A stretch of 64,000 bases of DNA from Neoarius graeffei (Eukaryota > Chordata > Actinopteri > Siluriformes > Ariidae): positions 68,141,241 to 68,205,240 of the forward strand of contig NC_083577.1 of assembly GCF_027579695.1 (NCBI RefSeq), written 5' to 3'. Shown in pieces: positions 1-11,795 of the stretch (the stretch's first letter is position 1; each line of letters begins with the position of its first letter). Below the pieces are notes generated by a model. The model saw only the letters and a list, made by a program, of their open reading frames with translations, ran no database searches and was not told the DNA's origin. Position numbers and translations under genes: made by a program.

Positions 1-102
1 CATGCAAACTCCACACAGAAAGGCCCTCGCCGGCCCCGGGGCTCGAACCCAGGACCTTCTTGCTGTGAGGCGACAGCGCTAACCACTACACCACCGTGCC
101 GC
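1..102 (-). mobile_element. DANA/Mermaid-type SINE, head end, cut by window edge
   Basis: Reverse complement of the tRNA-derived SINE found throughout the window. The 5' head (GGCGGCACGGTGGTGTAGTG) lies at the right end, near 102, and the B-box-like GGGTTCGAGCC is present. The copy runs off the left edge. It appears to have inserted into the Tc1 end that follows directly. Confidence 0.9.
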
Positions 103-103
103 C

Positions 104-298
104 AGATGTGTTTCTGTCATGAAATTTCAAATGAGCCAATATTTGGCATGAAATTTCAAAATGTCTCACTTTCGACATTTGATATGTTGTCTATGTTCTA
201 TTGTGAATACAATATCAGTTTTTGAGATTTGTAAATTATTGCATTCCATTTTTATTTACAATTTGTACTTTGTCCCAACTTTTTTGGAATCGGGGTTG
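104..298. mobile_element. Tc1-like element, one terminal inverted repeat only
   Basis: About 195 bases closely match the reverse complement of the left terminal repeat of the complete Tc1 element at 15281-16885. The copy ends in CGGGGTTG followed by the expected TA at 299-300. The rest of the element lies outside the window or is lost. Confidence 0.85.
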
Positions 299-300
299 TA

Positions 301-1020
301 GAAGAACTATCGAGGAGACGACGGGGACAACCTTGAACTTCCATCATCATTTGGCGAGACTCCACCCAGAGAAGTACGTGACACGCTATGTTCATTGCTC
401 TGTTGATAGCGGGGCTTGCTTGCTGACCGATGAACTAGCGAGTGTTAACCCTCTCTCATGTTATTTGCCCTGTTGATAGCAGGGCTTGTGTCAGACTCGA
501 CTTGGATCAACAGTGGACTTGAATCAGACTCAACTCGAAATTTTCTTTAATGACTTGGACTTGACTCAGACTTGAACACTGGGGACTCAAGACTGGACTC
601 AGACATGAGATTTAGTGACTCGACTACAACACTGTATCAAACATCCTTTTGCAATTTAGCATCTTGGTTATTTTGACAAACCAAAATTGGTTTGAATCTG
701 ATGAACTATGTAAGCCTTGTATTTAAAAGCATGGTACTTGTCAAAACTGTGACACACCTGACATCCTGTTGGGCAGAGATAATGGATGTGATGGAGAAAT
801 TTGTCTGTATAAGAAGACCCATATGCCTACGAAATTTGGTGCGTGTACCATATGTGAAACAACATCCCCACAACTTCAAGCTTTTTCCAGATCCTGATAG
901 GATCTTCTGATCACATCTGATGCAAGTCTCAAGGGTTTTCACCAAACACTTCACAAATGCAAAAATGTCTGAAAGAAAAGGAGAAATAATAGATCAAGCA
1001 GGACCCTTGGTGTAAATACC
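301..1020. other. No gene seen; degenerate GACTTGGACT-rich sequence
   Basis: Bases 484-640 are built from diverged copies of a GACTTGGACTTGACTC-like motif, as in an old simple repeat or transposon remnant. I recognise nothing in the rest. Confidence 0.4.
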
Positions 1021-1299
1021 CCTTTAAGGTCCTAGTTAGGCCCTGACCACCGGAGGTGCATGGCCTCGTGTCCACCGGAGGGCGCTGCACCAAGGTGGAA
1101 GGCCCTATTGTTTTCCAAAGGATTCTTCTTCCTCTTATTTTTATTATTATTCAAGATTTAGCCATTTTTGAGGTGGTTCCCATGGGCGAAAACTCATGAA
1201 GTTTGGTACACACATCAGTCCTGGCTACTGCTATTCAGGGATAGAGGCTTGGCCCCAAGTGTGTCTGGGGGACTCCATTGCACCCCCACATGTCATTGA

Positions 1300-3169
1300 G
1301 GCTTTTGCCTCAGATAATACCTGAAATAATTGAACCACTTCTAAAAATAATAAATTCTTCTCTTAGGATCGGCTATGTACCCAAATCCTTTAAACTAGCA
1401 GTTATCAAGCCCCTGATTAAAAACCCTGACCTTGATCCCTGTCAGCTGTCCAATTATCAGCCAATATCAAACCTCCCCTTTATCTCCAAGATCCTTGAAA
1501 AAGCTGTGGCACAGCAGTTATGCTCATATTTACAAAGGAATAACATCCATGAAATGTATCAGTCAGGATTTAGACCTCATCATAGCACAGAGACAGCTCT
1601 GGTTAAAGTAGTAAATGACCTACTATTGGCATCTGATCAGGGCTGTGTCTCGCTGCTTGTGTTGCTTGACCTTAGTGCAGCATTTGATACCATTGATCAT
1701 TCCATTCTTCTGGATAGACTAGAAAATGTTGTGGGAGTTAAGGGAACGGCCCTCTCCTGGCTCAGGTCTTATTTAACTGATTGCTATCAGTATGTTGATG
1801 TAAATGGTGATTTTTCTAGACGTACTGAGGTAAAGTTTGGTGTTCCACAAGGTTCTGTCTTAGGTCCACTACTTTTTTCTTTATATATGTCACCTCTGGG
1901 TGATATTATCCGTAAACATTGTATTAGTTTCCACTGTTATGTTGATGACACACAGTTGTATGTTTCTGCAAAACCTGATGAGAGACACCAGCTTAATAGA
2001 ATTGAGGAATGTGTAAAGGACATTAGACACTGGATGCTTATTAACTTCCTTCTGCTTAACTCTGACAAGACTGAAGTACTTGTACTCGGACCACATGCAG
2101 CTAGAAGTAAGTTTTCTGATTACACAGTAACTCTGGATGGCCTTTCTGTTTCTTCACGTGCAGCAGTAAAAGATCTCAGAGTGATTATTGATCCCAGTCT
2201 TTCATTCGAAACTCACATTGATAACATCACCCGGATAGCTTTCTTTCATCTCAGAAATATTGCTAAGATAAGAAATTTAATGTTACTACATGACGCAGAA
2301 AAACTAGTTCATGCTTTGGTTACCTCCAGGTTGGATTATTGTAATGCCTTACTGTCTGGATGTTCCAATAAGTGCATAAACAAGCTCCAGTTAGTTCAAA
2401 ATGCAGCAGCAAGAGTCCTTACTAGAACTAGAAACTATGACCACATCACCTCTGTCTTATCCACACTACATTGGCTCCCAATCTAAGCGAAAAAAAAGGG
2501 ATAGATCCAGCAACCCAAGTCGATGGAGAACTTGACTGGTCGTTTCGAATCTCGAATGAGCAACTATGGAAAATTACCAAATCTTGCTCAATAAGGGACT
2601 TTTACCTTGCTCAATATCTCAAATACATGGGACATGTTTGCAGGATGGAAAACAGTTCACTACAAAAACGGGTGCTGTTTGATATCAATACATCCAAGAA
2701 GACCTGGACTAATGTGGAGAAGATATTAGGCACAGATGTCTCCCAGGCACGGAGAACACTAATGAGCAAATCGGAGCTGAACCGACTCCTAAATATAAGA
2801 CTCAACCTACAGTCGGTGCCCTAAGGCCAAGCTTGGCCAATAGGGAAAACGTGATGATGATGATGATGAATCAAATTTCGTATTGATTATAAAATACTAC
2901 TATTGACCTTTAAAGCACTGAATGGTCTCGCACCACAGTACCTGAGTGAACTTCTAGTCCTCTATGACCCACCACGCCTACTTAGATCAAAAGGTGCAGG
3001 CTATTTGCTGGTACCTCATATAGTGAAGGCTACATCAGGGGGCAGAGCCTTTTCTTACAAAGCCCCACAGTTATGGAACAGCCTTCCAAGTAGTGTTCAG
3101 GAATCAGACATGGTCTCAGCGTTTAAGTCTAGGCTGAAAACATATCTGTTTAGTCAAGCCTTGTGTTAA
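1300..3169 (+). pseudogene. L2-like reverse transcriptase remnant
   Basis: Part of an ORF2-like protein that copies LINE RNA into DNA at a nicked chromosomal target. Palm motifs are visible: the LDLSAAFD block, the PQGSVLGP block and YVDD. The N-terminal endonuclease is absent. The frame is broken at about 2486 by an inserted LINE 3' end and recovers at about 2869. The second copy at 54443-54946 encodes nearly the same protein, so both derive from a family that moved fairly recently. Confidence 0.85.
2486..2868 (+). mobile_element. 5'-truncated LINE 3' end inserted in the L2 copy
   Basis: Compared with the L2 copy at 54416, about 380 bases interrupt the sequence between GGCTCCCAATC and AAATTTCG, with a short AATC repeat at both junctions. 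The insert encodes a LINE-type C-terminus (KYMGHVCRMENSSLQKR, then WTNVEKILGTD) and ends in a GAT-GAT-GAT tail, as expected for target-primed insertion. The LINE clade is not identified. Confidence 0.7.
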
Positions 3170-4058
3170 TGGTGTTCATGAGGTAAAGGAGTAGATCTGG
3201 AGGGTCCTCAGACATAGAGTGTTTTGGTAAACTGGGATGTATGGATGCTGTCAGTCCCCCACTCGCTTGCTCACTTGAGTTTGTTGACAGTGTTGTGGTT
3301 GCTGCTTTATGTCCCGGGGCTCCCTCATGCCTGTGTTACCTTCTGGCTCTCTCCTTTTAGTTATGCGGTCATAGTTACTTTTGCCGGCGTCCCTGCTTAT
3401 ACTCAGCACAAAATGTATACTGTACCTACTTATTCAAGTGACATTGGGCATACCTAACAACCTGTGTTTTCTCCCCTCCCCACCTCCAATCTGTTCCTCT
3501 GAGTTACATGTCAATCCTGGGATTGAGGTGCTGACCTCTTCTGCTCCTTGGACCTGCCTGATCCATCCTGGTGCCCTGTGTCTGGTTGGAGTCTCATCAC
3601 ATCGCTCTTGTGGAGGACGGCCCCATATGGACAGTTGAAAGTCACACTTGGAAGACACTCTGGACACTTACAGTAATGCTTCTGTGGCTGAGGACTACAG
3701 TTGGCTTGCTAACTTTGGGACTGCAGTTGTCATGAACAGTTTTGCACTCAAGTTTCCATTAATGAAGAGTTATAACATCAACAAAACTGACTTCATGTTA
3801 AAACTGTTAATGTCATAGTCATGTTGTCTGTTGTTGTCCAGGTGAGGATGGGTTTCCTTTTGGGTCTGGTTCCTCTCGAGGTTTCTTCCTCATGTCGTCT
3901 GAGGGAGTTTTTCCTTGCCATCGTTGCCACAGGCTTGCTCACTGGGGATAGATTAGGGATAAAATTGGCTCATGTCTTGGGTCATTCAGATTCTGTAAAG
4001 CTGCTTCGGGACAATGTCTATTGTTAAAAGCGCTATACAAACAAACTTGACTTGACTT

Positions 4059-5090
4059 GATATAGTTTCACCTATCCATGTCAAATTTGGTAGGTGTGTG
4101 GGGTGCCCCAAGACGAACAAAAATGTAATGTACATTGTATTAGCTATACTCAACAGGAAGTAAGTTATTTTTGTGTTTTGACACGTTACATTTTGACTTT
4201 TTTCTAGGCAGTTTGTTGGATTCACGCCAGATTTGGTATACCGGAGGTGCTCGGGCCCTTCATTGCCGCTTGTGGCTATGTTTTTAAGCTGTATTTCTAT
4301 GAGTGTATGCACTATTGACGTGTCTTCTTCATAATAAGCTACAGAAAGGGCTGATTGTGAGTCTTGGCTATGAGGTGTGACATATTTAATCTTGCTTTGG
4401 GTAGATGTTCTGATGACTGTAAATCTGAATCAGGATATAAACTGAAGGAAGGAAGTGGCCAATGTGCAATTTTTTAATCTTTCTTTTACTTCAGAAATGA
4501 ACAGAAGTTAAACAAGGCTCATTTGGGAAGACAAAAAGCAGAGTTTCCTCATTCCAATTGGATCCATTCAGATTGCTGCTTTCATCCTGTTTACTTGAGT
4601 CAGTGGTGAAGCTAAATGTTATCGGGTTTGTCCCAAAGTGGGAGGCTCTACTGAGGCTCTGATTCACTGAGCCTGTTAGACATGTTTGGAAAACTTCACA
4701 TGACTAATGAGAGCTTTACCGTACGTTGTTTTAGCAGCTAAAATGTTTACATGAGAAATCAGTGTCTGATTTTATAGGTGAAAAAAAAAAAGAGTAATAT
4801 GAAAGTCAGAATCCTTATCTGATCACAAAGACTTATACCTCCAACTCCTGTAGAAATGCTGTTATTGTAAAGCGGGGGCCAGTCATCTAACCTCATGGTG
4901 ATTAGCACACATCTACACACACACCCTTGGCTTGTGAGTTAAAGTGTAATCATTAACTCAGTTGGCCTCAGCAGGAGAAAGAGAAGCACTGCTTACTTGA
5001 ACAAACCCAAGTTGAAACTACATACAAATGTCCAGGAAGAACCTCCAGCCAGAGAGGGAAGGACGTCATCAATCTGGTGCTTCTAGAGGC
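4059..5090. other. Upstream of gpr39; old repeat flanks, otherwise unique-looking
   Basis: Bases 4059-4330, together with 1020-1290, look like two flanks of an older repeat that the L2 copy landed in. From 4330 to 5090 I see no coding potential and no named repeat. A gpr39 promoter may lie here but no clear core element can be picked. Confidence 0.4.
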
Positions 5091-5226
5091 ATTGTGAGTT
5101 GGAGCAGCTGACTCAGGAGTGCTGGACTGGTCAGGTAAGAGAACGCTACTCTAGGCTTCACGTAGAAAGTAGAAACTGATACACCTTCAGACATTAAGTT
5201 CTAAATGGGCTTTTCATTCTTTATAG

Positions 5227-5359
5227 GAACCTCATCATGGCTTCAGCAGACGTCTGATGATTAATAGTGCTAATATCAGTGTAGTGTTCCTGGAAAGATA
5301 AGGCTATCTGGGCTAAAGTCAACAGGGTGGATCAGAGCAGAGAGCCTGAGCAGGAGAAT
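5227..5359 (+). other. gpr39: Putative gpr39 5' leader with uORF and 5'-UTR intron
   Basis: A CAG|GTAAGA donor at 5134/5135 and a TTTATAG acceptor at 5226 would define a 92-bp leader intron. The leader then holds a short upstream frame, ATG at 5237 ending in TGA after six codons. An in-frame TAG at 5282 precedes the main ATG. The splice sites are inferred from sequence only. Confidence 0.4.
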
Positions 5360-6125
5360 ATGGCTGAACAGGAAAGTGAGCGGGATTGGCGAAAGCTGGA
5401 GACGCTGTTCGAACTGAAGGTCTTCCTCACAGTACTCTACAGCCTCATTCTTATCCTGGGAATCACAGGAAACAGCATCACTATTCACGTGATGCAGGTG
5501 CTTCAGAGAAACGGGTATTTACAGAAGAGTGTTACTGATCACATGGTGAGCCTGGCCTGCTCTGATTTGCTTGTGCTTCTGATTGGCATGCCCGTGGAAA
5601 TCTATAGTGCCATCTGGTTCCCCTTTAGCTCTGGTTCTGGAAACGTAGCCTGCAAGATCTATAACTTCCTTTTTGAAGCATGCAGTTATGCCACCATCCT
5701 GAATGTGGCCACTCTGAGCTTCGAACGCTACATGGCTATATGCCATCCATTTCGCTACAAAACGTTGGGACGTGCCCGCACTGCTCACTTCATCTTTGCT
5801 GCATGGCTCACCTCAGTCCTTGTCGCTCTACCACTGCTAATTACAACCGGAACACAAGGCCATGTGGTGGAGGCAGGAGGGGCGCCGGCACAGAATCTGA
5901 CCTTCTGTACCAATCTGCATGAGTACTGGGGAATGTATCGCGCCAGTGTGTTCGTAGCTTTCATCCTCTACCTGCTGGTCCTTGGCAGTGTGGCTTTCAT
6001 GTGCAGGAGCATGATTGTTGTCCTCAGGGCACCCATGAGTACTATGGACACTTCAGGTACTCATGTGCCTAAACATGAAAGCGCCAGAGTCAAAGCATCC
6101 CGCAAACAGAGCATCATTTTCCTAG
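5360..6125 (+). CDS. gpr39: G-protein-coupled receptor 39, coding exon 1 (TM1 to start of TM6)
   Basis: Class A peptide-type receptor of the ghrelin/neurotensin group at the plasma membrane; mammalian GPR39 is a zinc-responsive receptor. Exon 1 gives residues 1-255. TM1 is around 21-44, GNSITIHV and VTDHMVSLACSDLL mark TM1/TM2, and the ERY motif is at 122-124. Cys98 in front of TM3 and Cys183 in ECL2 are the conserved disulfide pair. An NLT glycosylation site is at 179. The ATG at 5360 is preferred: A at -3, G at +4, and the frame is closed upstream by TAG at 5282. Exon 1 ends at CTA G|GTAACT, phase 1, inside TM6, the same break point I recall for mammalian GPR39. The N-terminus is short (about 20 residues) and lacks His and Cys. 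An unspliced transcript would read into a short tail ending at 6193. Confidence 0.93.
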
Positions 6126-6295
6126 GTAACTCGCTGCATTTGCACAACAGATTGATTACATACAGCATGATGAAGACTGAAGTAGAAATATAGCAGACGT
6201 ACATTTCCTTTTTTTAAGCAATCATAAGATTTCAAACAGACATGACTTATAATTATGCATGCTGGTTCGATCGTTTGCATTAGTTACAAAACATA

Positions 6296-6836
6296 AAAAT
6301 TATTCTATCCACATTCACTAGATATGAGCAATCACATGCTCTGATTGGCTACTCTAACTACTCGGCTATCAGCTCATATACAGTGAGTAGAGAAAAGCAA
6401 AATGGCGGTGCGTGTTGCTGAACCAACCGAGGATGAAATAAAAACTCGACTCGAAAACAAAACCCCAAAAAATACAACAAAAAAAAGCAACAAAATATGG
6501 AATAAAAGTATCTCATGGTAGAACGTATTTTTTTTCTTCCAAGAATTATTATTACAATAGCATTTTTCACAAAATGTTCCGGTCATTTCGCCAGTTTGTT
6601 TACATTCTAAGCGTAAATGATTTTGTCGGACGTTTTGTATAAAGTTTTTATTTATCGAATTTGCAAAAACTAAAAAAAAAATGCTCCATTTCTTAAAATC
6701 CAGTGAATGTGGATCGAATAAAACAGTTATTCCACTCAATCTCGTCGTACATGGCTTATAGCTGACTCAGTGCTACGCGCTTCGTCAGCTATCAGCTCAC
6801 GTACGACGAGATTTCGTGGAATAACTGTTAAATATT
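6296..6836. mobile_element. Inverted-repeat MITE-like element, family also at 12690 and 43940
   Basis: The sequence from TCTATCCACATTCACT to the hairpin ending near 6836 recurs at about 12690-13345 and 43940-44360 in the opposite orientation. Shared parts include the GAATAACTGTTTTATTCT block and a CTCTGATTGGCTACTCTA block. The superfamily is not identified. Confidence 0.65.
6722..6829. repeat. Imperfect 45-bp-stem hairpin at end of the MITE
   Basis: AACAGTTATTCCAC at 6722 pairs with GTGGAATAACTGTT ending at 6829. The arms continue through CGTCGTAC/GTACGACG, with a loop of about 17 bases. A matching hairpin is at 43949-44057. Confidence 0.85.
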
Positions 6837-6888
6837 TCCAACCTAAAGTTTATGAACCTTAGTGGATCTACATATAGCCATTCTCATA

Positions 6889-8494
6889 CAGTGGTGCTTG
6901 AAAGTTTGTGAACCCTTTAGAATTTTCTATATTTCTACATAAATATGACCTAAAACGTCATCAGATTTTCACACAAGTCCTAAAAGCAGATAAAGAGAAC
7001 CCAGTTAAACAAATGAGATAAAATATTATACTTGGTCATTTATTTATTGAGGAAAATGATCCAATATTCCATATCTGTGAGTGGTAAAAGTATGTGAACC
7101 TTTGCTTTCAGTATCTGGTGTGACCTCCTTGTGCAGCAATAACTGCAACTAAACATTTGCGGTAACTGTTGATCAGTCCTGCACACTGGCTTGGAGGAAT
7201 TTTAGCCCATTCCTCCATACAGAACAGCTTCAACTCTGGGATGTTGGTGAGTTTCCTCACATGAACTGCTCGCTTCAGGTCCTTCCCCAACATTTCCATT
7301 GGATTAAGGTCAGGACTTTGACTTGGCCATTCCAAAACATTAACTTTATTCTTCTTTAACCATTCTTTGGTAGAACGACTTGTGTGCTTAGAGTCGTTGT
7401 CTTGCTGCATGACCCACCTTCTCTTGAGATTCAGTTCATGGACAGATGTCCTGACATTTTTCTTTAGAATTCGCTGGTATAATTCAGAATTAATTGTTCC
7501 ATCAATGATGGCAAGCCATCCTGGCCCAGATGCAGCAAAACAGGCCCAAACCATGATACTACCACCACCATGTTTCACAGATGGGATAAGGTTCTTATGC
7601 TGGAATGCAGTGTTTTCCTATCTCCAAACATAACGCTTCTCATTTAAACCAAAAAGTTCTATTTTGGTCTCATCCATCCACAAAACATTTTTCCAATAGC
7701 CTTCGGGCTTGTCCACGTGATCTTTAGCAAACTGCAGACGAGCAGCAAAGTTCTTTTTGGAGAGCAGTGGCTTTCTCCTTGCAATCCTGGCATGCACACC
7801 ATTGTTGTTCAGTGTTCTCCTGATGGTGGACTCATGAACATTAACATTAGCCAATGTGAGAGAGGCCTTCAGTTGCTTAGAAGTTACCCTGGGGTCCTTT
7901 GTGACCTCACTGACTATTACACGCCTTGCTCTTGGAGTGATCTTTGTTGGTCGACCACTCCTGGGGAGGGAACAATGGTCTTGAATTTCCTCCATTTGTA
8001 CACAATCTGTCTGACTGTGGATTGGTGGAGTCCAAACTCTTTAGAGACGGTTTTGTAACCTTTTCCAGCCTGATGAGCATCATCAATGCTTTTTCTGAGG
8101 TCCTCAGAAATCTCCTTTGTTCGTGCCATGATACACTTCCACAAACGTGTTGTGAAGATCAGACTTTGATAGATCCCTGTTCTTTAAATAAAACAGGGTG
8201 CCCACTCACACCTGATTGTCAGCCCACTGATTGAAAACATCTGACTCTAATTTCACCTTCAAATTAACTGCTAATCCTAGAGGTTCACATACTTTTGCCA
8301 CTCACAGATATGTAATATTGGATCATTTTCCTCAATAAATAAATGACCAAGTATAATATTTTAGTCTCATTTGTTTAACTGGGTTCTCTTTATCTATTTT
8401 TAGGACTTGTGTGAAAATCTGATGATGTTTTGGGTCATATTTATGCAGAAATATAGAAAATTCTAAAGGGTTCACAAACTTTCAAGCACCACTG
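6889..8494 (-). mobile_element. Tc1-like transposon, complete ends, dead transposase
   Basis: The element is 1606 bp with CAGTGGTGCTTGAAAG at the left end and its complement at the right, flanked by TA at 6887 and 8495. Terminal inverted repeats reach about 210 bp each (to about 7100 and from about 8281). The transposase on the minus strand carries a frameshift and a stop. Confidence 0.95.
7108..8129 (-). pseudogene. Tc1-like transposase, frameshifted and interrupted
   Basis: DDE-type cut-and-paste transposase that binds terminal repeats and inserts at TA. It starts at MARTKEISEDLR (ATG at 8129) with a paired-like helix-turn-helix. Around 7985 the frame shifts after KWRKFKTI. A TAG replaces a codon after KRYVWR near 7620. 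The C-terminal part resumes through VKHGGGSIMVWACFAASGPG. Catalytic residues are still present: WMDETK, QQDNDSKH and NPME, with 34 residues between the last two acids (DD34E). Confidence 0.93.
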
Positions 8495-8728
8495 TACCTC
8501 CTAGTGAGTTAAAGGAAAAACTTTAAAAAGTTTTTTGCCCTATACAGACAGACATTCATATCTACAGAATTAGAGATAATAGTTTAATTATACATTTCTT
8601 TAACAAGGACAGTGGACAGACTATTATGTGTCATGTATATACACTTGAGGGCAAAAGTTTGACAACAAAGAGCTTTTTTTTTTAATGTATTAGGTTTCAT
8701 AGATGGTCTCTAATCACACCAACTGACA
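8495..8728. other. Short spacer between two Tc1 elements
   Basis: AT-rich sequence without recognisable features. Confidence 0.5.
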
Positions 8729-8789
8729 TACAGTTAGGTCCATAAATATTTTGACAGAGACAACATTTTTCTAATTTTGGTTCTGTACA

Positions 8790-9146
8790 GGCGGCACGGT
8801 GGTGTAGTGGTTAGCGCTGTCGCCTCACAGCAAGAAGGTCCTGGGTTCGAGCCCCGGGGCCGGCGAGGGCCTTTCTGTGTGGAGTTTGCATGTTCTCCCC
8901 GTGTCCGCGTGGGTTTCCTCTGGGTGCTCCGGTTTCCCCCACAGTCCAAAGGCATGCAGGTTAGGTTAACTGGTGACTCTAAATTGACCGTGAGTGTGAA
9001 TGGTTGTCTGTGTGTCAGCCCTGTGATGACCTGGCAACTTGTCCAGGGTGTACCCCGCCTTTCGCCCGTAGTCAGCTGGGATAGGCTCCAGCTTGCCTGC
9101 AACCCTGTAGAAGGATAAAGTGGCTAGAGATAATGAATGAATGAAT
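8790..9146 (+). mobile_element. DANA/Mermaid-type SINE inside a Tc1 end
   Basis: Full-length copy from GGCGGCACGG to an ATGA-repeat tail. It is flanked by an exact 11-bp duplication, GGTTCTGTACA, at 8779-8789 and 9147-9157. Confidence 0.97.
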
Positions 9147-9351
9147 GGTTCTGTACATTACCACAATGAAATTTGAACAAAACAATTCAGATGCAGTTGA
9201 AGTTCAGACTTTCAGCTTTAATTCAGTGGGTTGAACAAAACGATTGCATAAAAATGTGAGGCACTAAAGCATTTTTTAAACACAATCCCTTCATTTCAGG
9301 GGTTCAAAAGTAATTGGACAAATTAAATAATTGTAAATAAAATGTTCATTT

Positions 9352-10028
9352 CTAATACTTGGTTGAAAACCCTTTGTTGGCAATGACTGCCTGAAGTCTT
9401 GAACTCATGGACATCACCAGACGCTGTGTTTCCTCCTTTTTAATGCTCTGCCAGGCCTTTACTGCACCGGTTTTCAGTTGCTGTTTGTTTGTGGGCCTTT
9501 CTGTCTGAAGTTTAGTCTTTAACAAGTGAAATGCATGCTCAATTGGGTTGAGATCAGGTGACTGACTTGGCCATTCAAGAATATTCCACTTCTTTGCTTT
9601 AATAAACTCCTGGGTTGCTTTGGCTTTATGTTCTGGGTCACTGCCCATCTGTATTATGAAATGCTGACCAATCAGTTTGGCTGCATTTGGCTGGATTTGA
9701 GCACACAGTATGTCTCTGAATACCTCAGAATTCATCCGGCTGTTTCTGTCCTGTGTCACATCATCAATAAACACTAGTGACCCAGTGCCACTGGCAGCCA
9801 TGCATGCCCAAGCCGTCACACTGCCTCCGCCGTGTTTTACAGATGATGTGGTATGCTTTGGATCATGAGCTGTACCATGCCTTCGCCATACTTTTTTCTT
9901 TCCATCATTCTGGTAGAGATTGATCTTAGTTTCATCTGTCCAAAGAATGTTCTTCCAGAACTGTGCTGGCTTGTTTAGATGTTTTTTAGCAAAGTCCAAT
10001 CTAGCCTTTTTATTCTTGAGGCTTATGA
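9352..10028 (-). pseudogene. Tc1 transposase, C-terminal part, catalytic Asp replaced by Gly
   Basis: The catalytic half of the transposase of the 8731-12155 element. WTDETK supplies the first acid and NPIEH the Glu. The second acid block reads QMGSDPEH where related elements have QMDNDPKH. Counting 34 residues back from the Glu lands on the Gly, so the second metal-binding Asp is lost. The frame continues past 10028 only through the hAT insertion; with it removed, this part is in frame with the N-terminal part. Confidence 0.9.
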
Positions 10029-10036
10029 GTGGCTTG

Positions 10037-11434
10037 CATGGCCGTAACTACCATTGAGGACACCGAGGTCATGTCCTCAGTATTTTTTTTTCAGAAATTT
10101 CAAATTGGTCTACGCTGAATTCAAGCAGTGATCAATGTAAAACGCAGCGTCCACATCCACGTCATCTGTATTTCCCCCCCAAAAAATTCACATTTGTCTA
10201 ATGTCATCTGAAATCTCTCAGCCTCTCTCTATCGTTGCCGTGTCTAACGCAGCGTCACGCGACGTAGCCTATACTCGTGTCGACCGGGGAAGTTGGGTTT
10301 TGGATAAAACAGGCAGGGTGTAGTCTATGCTCTATCACATATGCCTACCTAACCTAACGTAGGCTAATAGTCACATAGCATTATAGGGCTTTACCCGAGT
10401 GCAAAATGAAAAAGTTGCAACAAACTAAATTAAGGTTTGGACAGCCAACAGAAGAGCAGAGAAAGAGAAGGAGGGAAGGTGAGAAAATATTGTCAGTGCA
10501 GTGGCAGACCGTTCAGCGGTGTCATGCCAACTTTCCAAGAGGAAACGTTTCATTGTCATTGTCTATTACATTTTAGTTAACATTTCGAGAAACATTCAAA
10601 ACTACATTGTCACAGGCAGCCCTGTGCAGGGCTGACTAAATGGGCTTGTTCGAGTAACTCTCTCTCACTCACTCACACACACACACACACACACACACAA
10701 ATAATACACTCTCACACACTCTCTCTAATACATAGTCTTCACACAGAACTAATAGCTCTACATTCTAATGTAATTTAAGATAATGAAATGTAAATAATGC
10801 CAATACTTCAGGTAGCTGAGCAATACACTCAGTTCAGTTCAGTTTTGACTTTTATGTCAGACAAAACTCCACAGTTATGATGGCACAGTTTTAGAATTGT
10901 TAAAGTAAGTGTGTTGTGAGCCAAACTTACATTACAGGCAACGGTGAGAACATTGTGTTTCAGAGAATGCATGCAAATGGATCTCAATTCAAGACAGCCA
11001 GATAGACTGATGCCTTTACATTACTGCTCAGAATGTCTCTACACATACAGACACCCACAAATAACACACAAACTCTCTCACTCTCTCTCACACACACTCA
11101 CACTATTATTATAAGTTGTAATGCTAAAGCTTACAATTCAGCAGTTCACACCCTTTCTGTCATGTGTATGCTGCAATGTAAATAATGCCAATACTTTAGG
11201 TAACTGGTACTTTAGGTATGTATACTCAGTTCAAGAGTTCACTACTTTTCTACTTTTATGTCAGATAAAACACCACAGTTATGGTACCACAGTTTTAGAA
11301 TTGTTAAAATAAGTGTGTCCACCACCAAATCTATCCTTGGTTTATTTATTTATTTATTTAAGTTGTGCCAGGGGGCTTCGGTGCTGTCAGCCATGTTTGA
11401 CCTCGGTATTTGAAAAATCCTGGCTACGGCCCTG
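10037..11434 (+). mobile_element. Non-autonomous hAT element inside the Tc1 transposase gene
   Basis: An exact 8-bp duplication, GTGGCTTG, lies at 10029-10036 and 11435-11442. Terminal inverted repeats are CATGGCCGTAAC and GCTACGGCCCTG, which fit hAT elements starting CAGGGCCGTAGC. Near 10406 a short frame, MKKLQQTKLRFGQ, followed by a possible splice donor looks like the start of a lost transposase. No catalytic domain remains. Confidence 0.88.
10673..10699. repeat. (CA)n microsatellite
   Basis: About 13 CA units inside the hAT element. Confidence 0.95.
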
Positions 11435-11442
11435 GTGGCTTG

Positions 11443-11795
11443 CACCGTGCAGTGAACCCTCTGTATTTACTTTCATACAGTCTTCTCTTTATGGTAGATT
11501 TGGATATTGATATGCCTACCTCCTGGAGAGTGTTGTTCACTTGGTTGGCTGTTGTGAAGGGGTTTCTCTTCACCATGGAAATTATTCTGCAATCATCCAC
11601 CACTGTTGACTTCTGTTGGTATCCAGGTCTTTTTGCATTGATGAGTTCACCAGTGCTTTCTTTCTTTCTCAGGATGTACCAAACTGTAGATTTTGCCACT
11701 CCTAATATTGTAGCAATTTCTCGGATGGGTTTTTTCTGTTTTCGCAGCTTAAGGATGGCTTGTTTCACCTGCATGGAGCGCTCCTTTGACCGCAT
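11443..11795 (-). pseudogene. Tc1 transposase, N-terminal part
   Basis: Start at MRSKERSMQVKQAILKLR (ATG at 11795), then a helix-turn-helix (IREIATILGVAKSTVWYIL). This is the DNA-binding half of the transposase whose catalytic half is at 9352-10028. The frame is cut at 11443 by the hAT element. Without the insert, 345 codons run in frame, so the hAT insertion is the main disruption apart from the lost Asp. Confidence 0.9.

Larger units (their letters stand above)
1300..4058 (+). mobile_element. L2-like LINE, 5'-truncated, split by another LINE end
   Basis: A non-LTR retrotransposon of the kind common in teleosts. The frame from about 1300 to 2468 encodes a reverse transcriptase with [29 protein letters not shown] and a YVDD catalytic box (YADD in the second copy near 54500). 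After a 0.38 kb insertion the frame resumes at about 2869 and ends at 3169 with the usual C-terminal LWNSLPSSVQ segment. The 3' tail ends in AAAAGCGCTATACAAACAAA plus a TTGAC-type repeat at about 4058. The 5' half, including the endonuclease, is missing, so the copy is dead. Assignment to L2 rather than another CR1-group clade is from memory. Confidence 0.85.

Noticed and set aside
5327-5359. Upstream GTG as gpr39 start
   Set aside because: GTG starts are not expected for nuclear vertebrate genes, and the ATG at 5360 has better context.
6126-6193. gpr39 exon 1 frame continuing to 6193 as a single-exon receptor
   Set aside because: It would lack TM6 and TM7; a consensus donor at 6126 and a matching exon at 21099 explain the gene.
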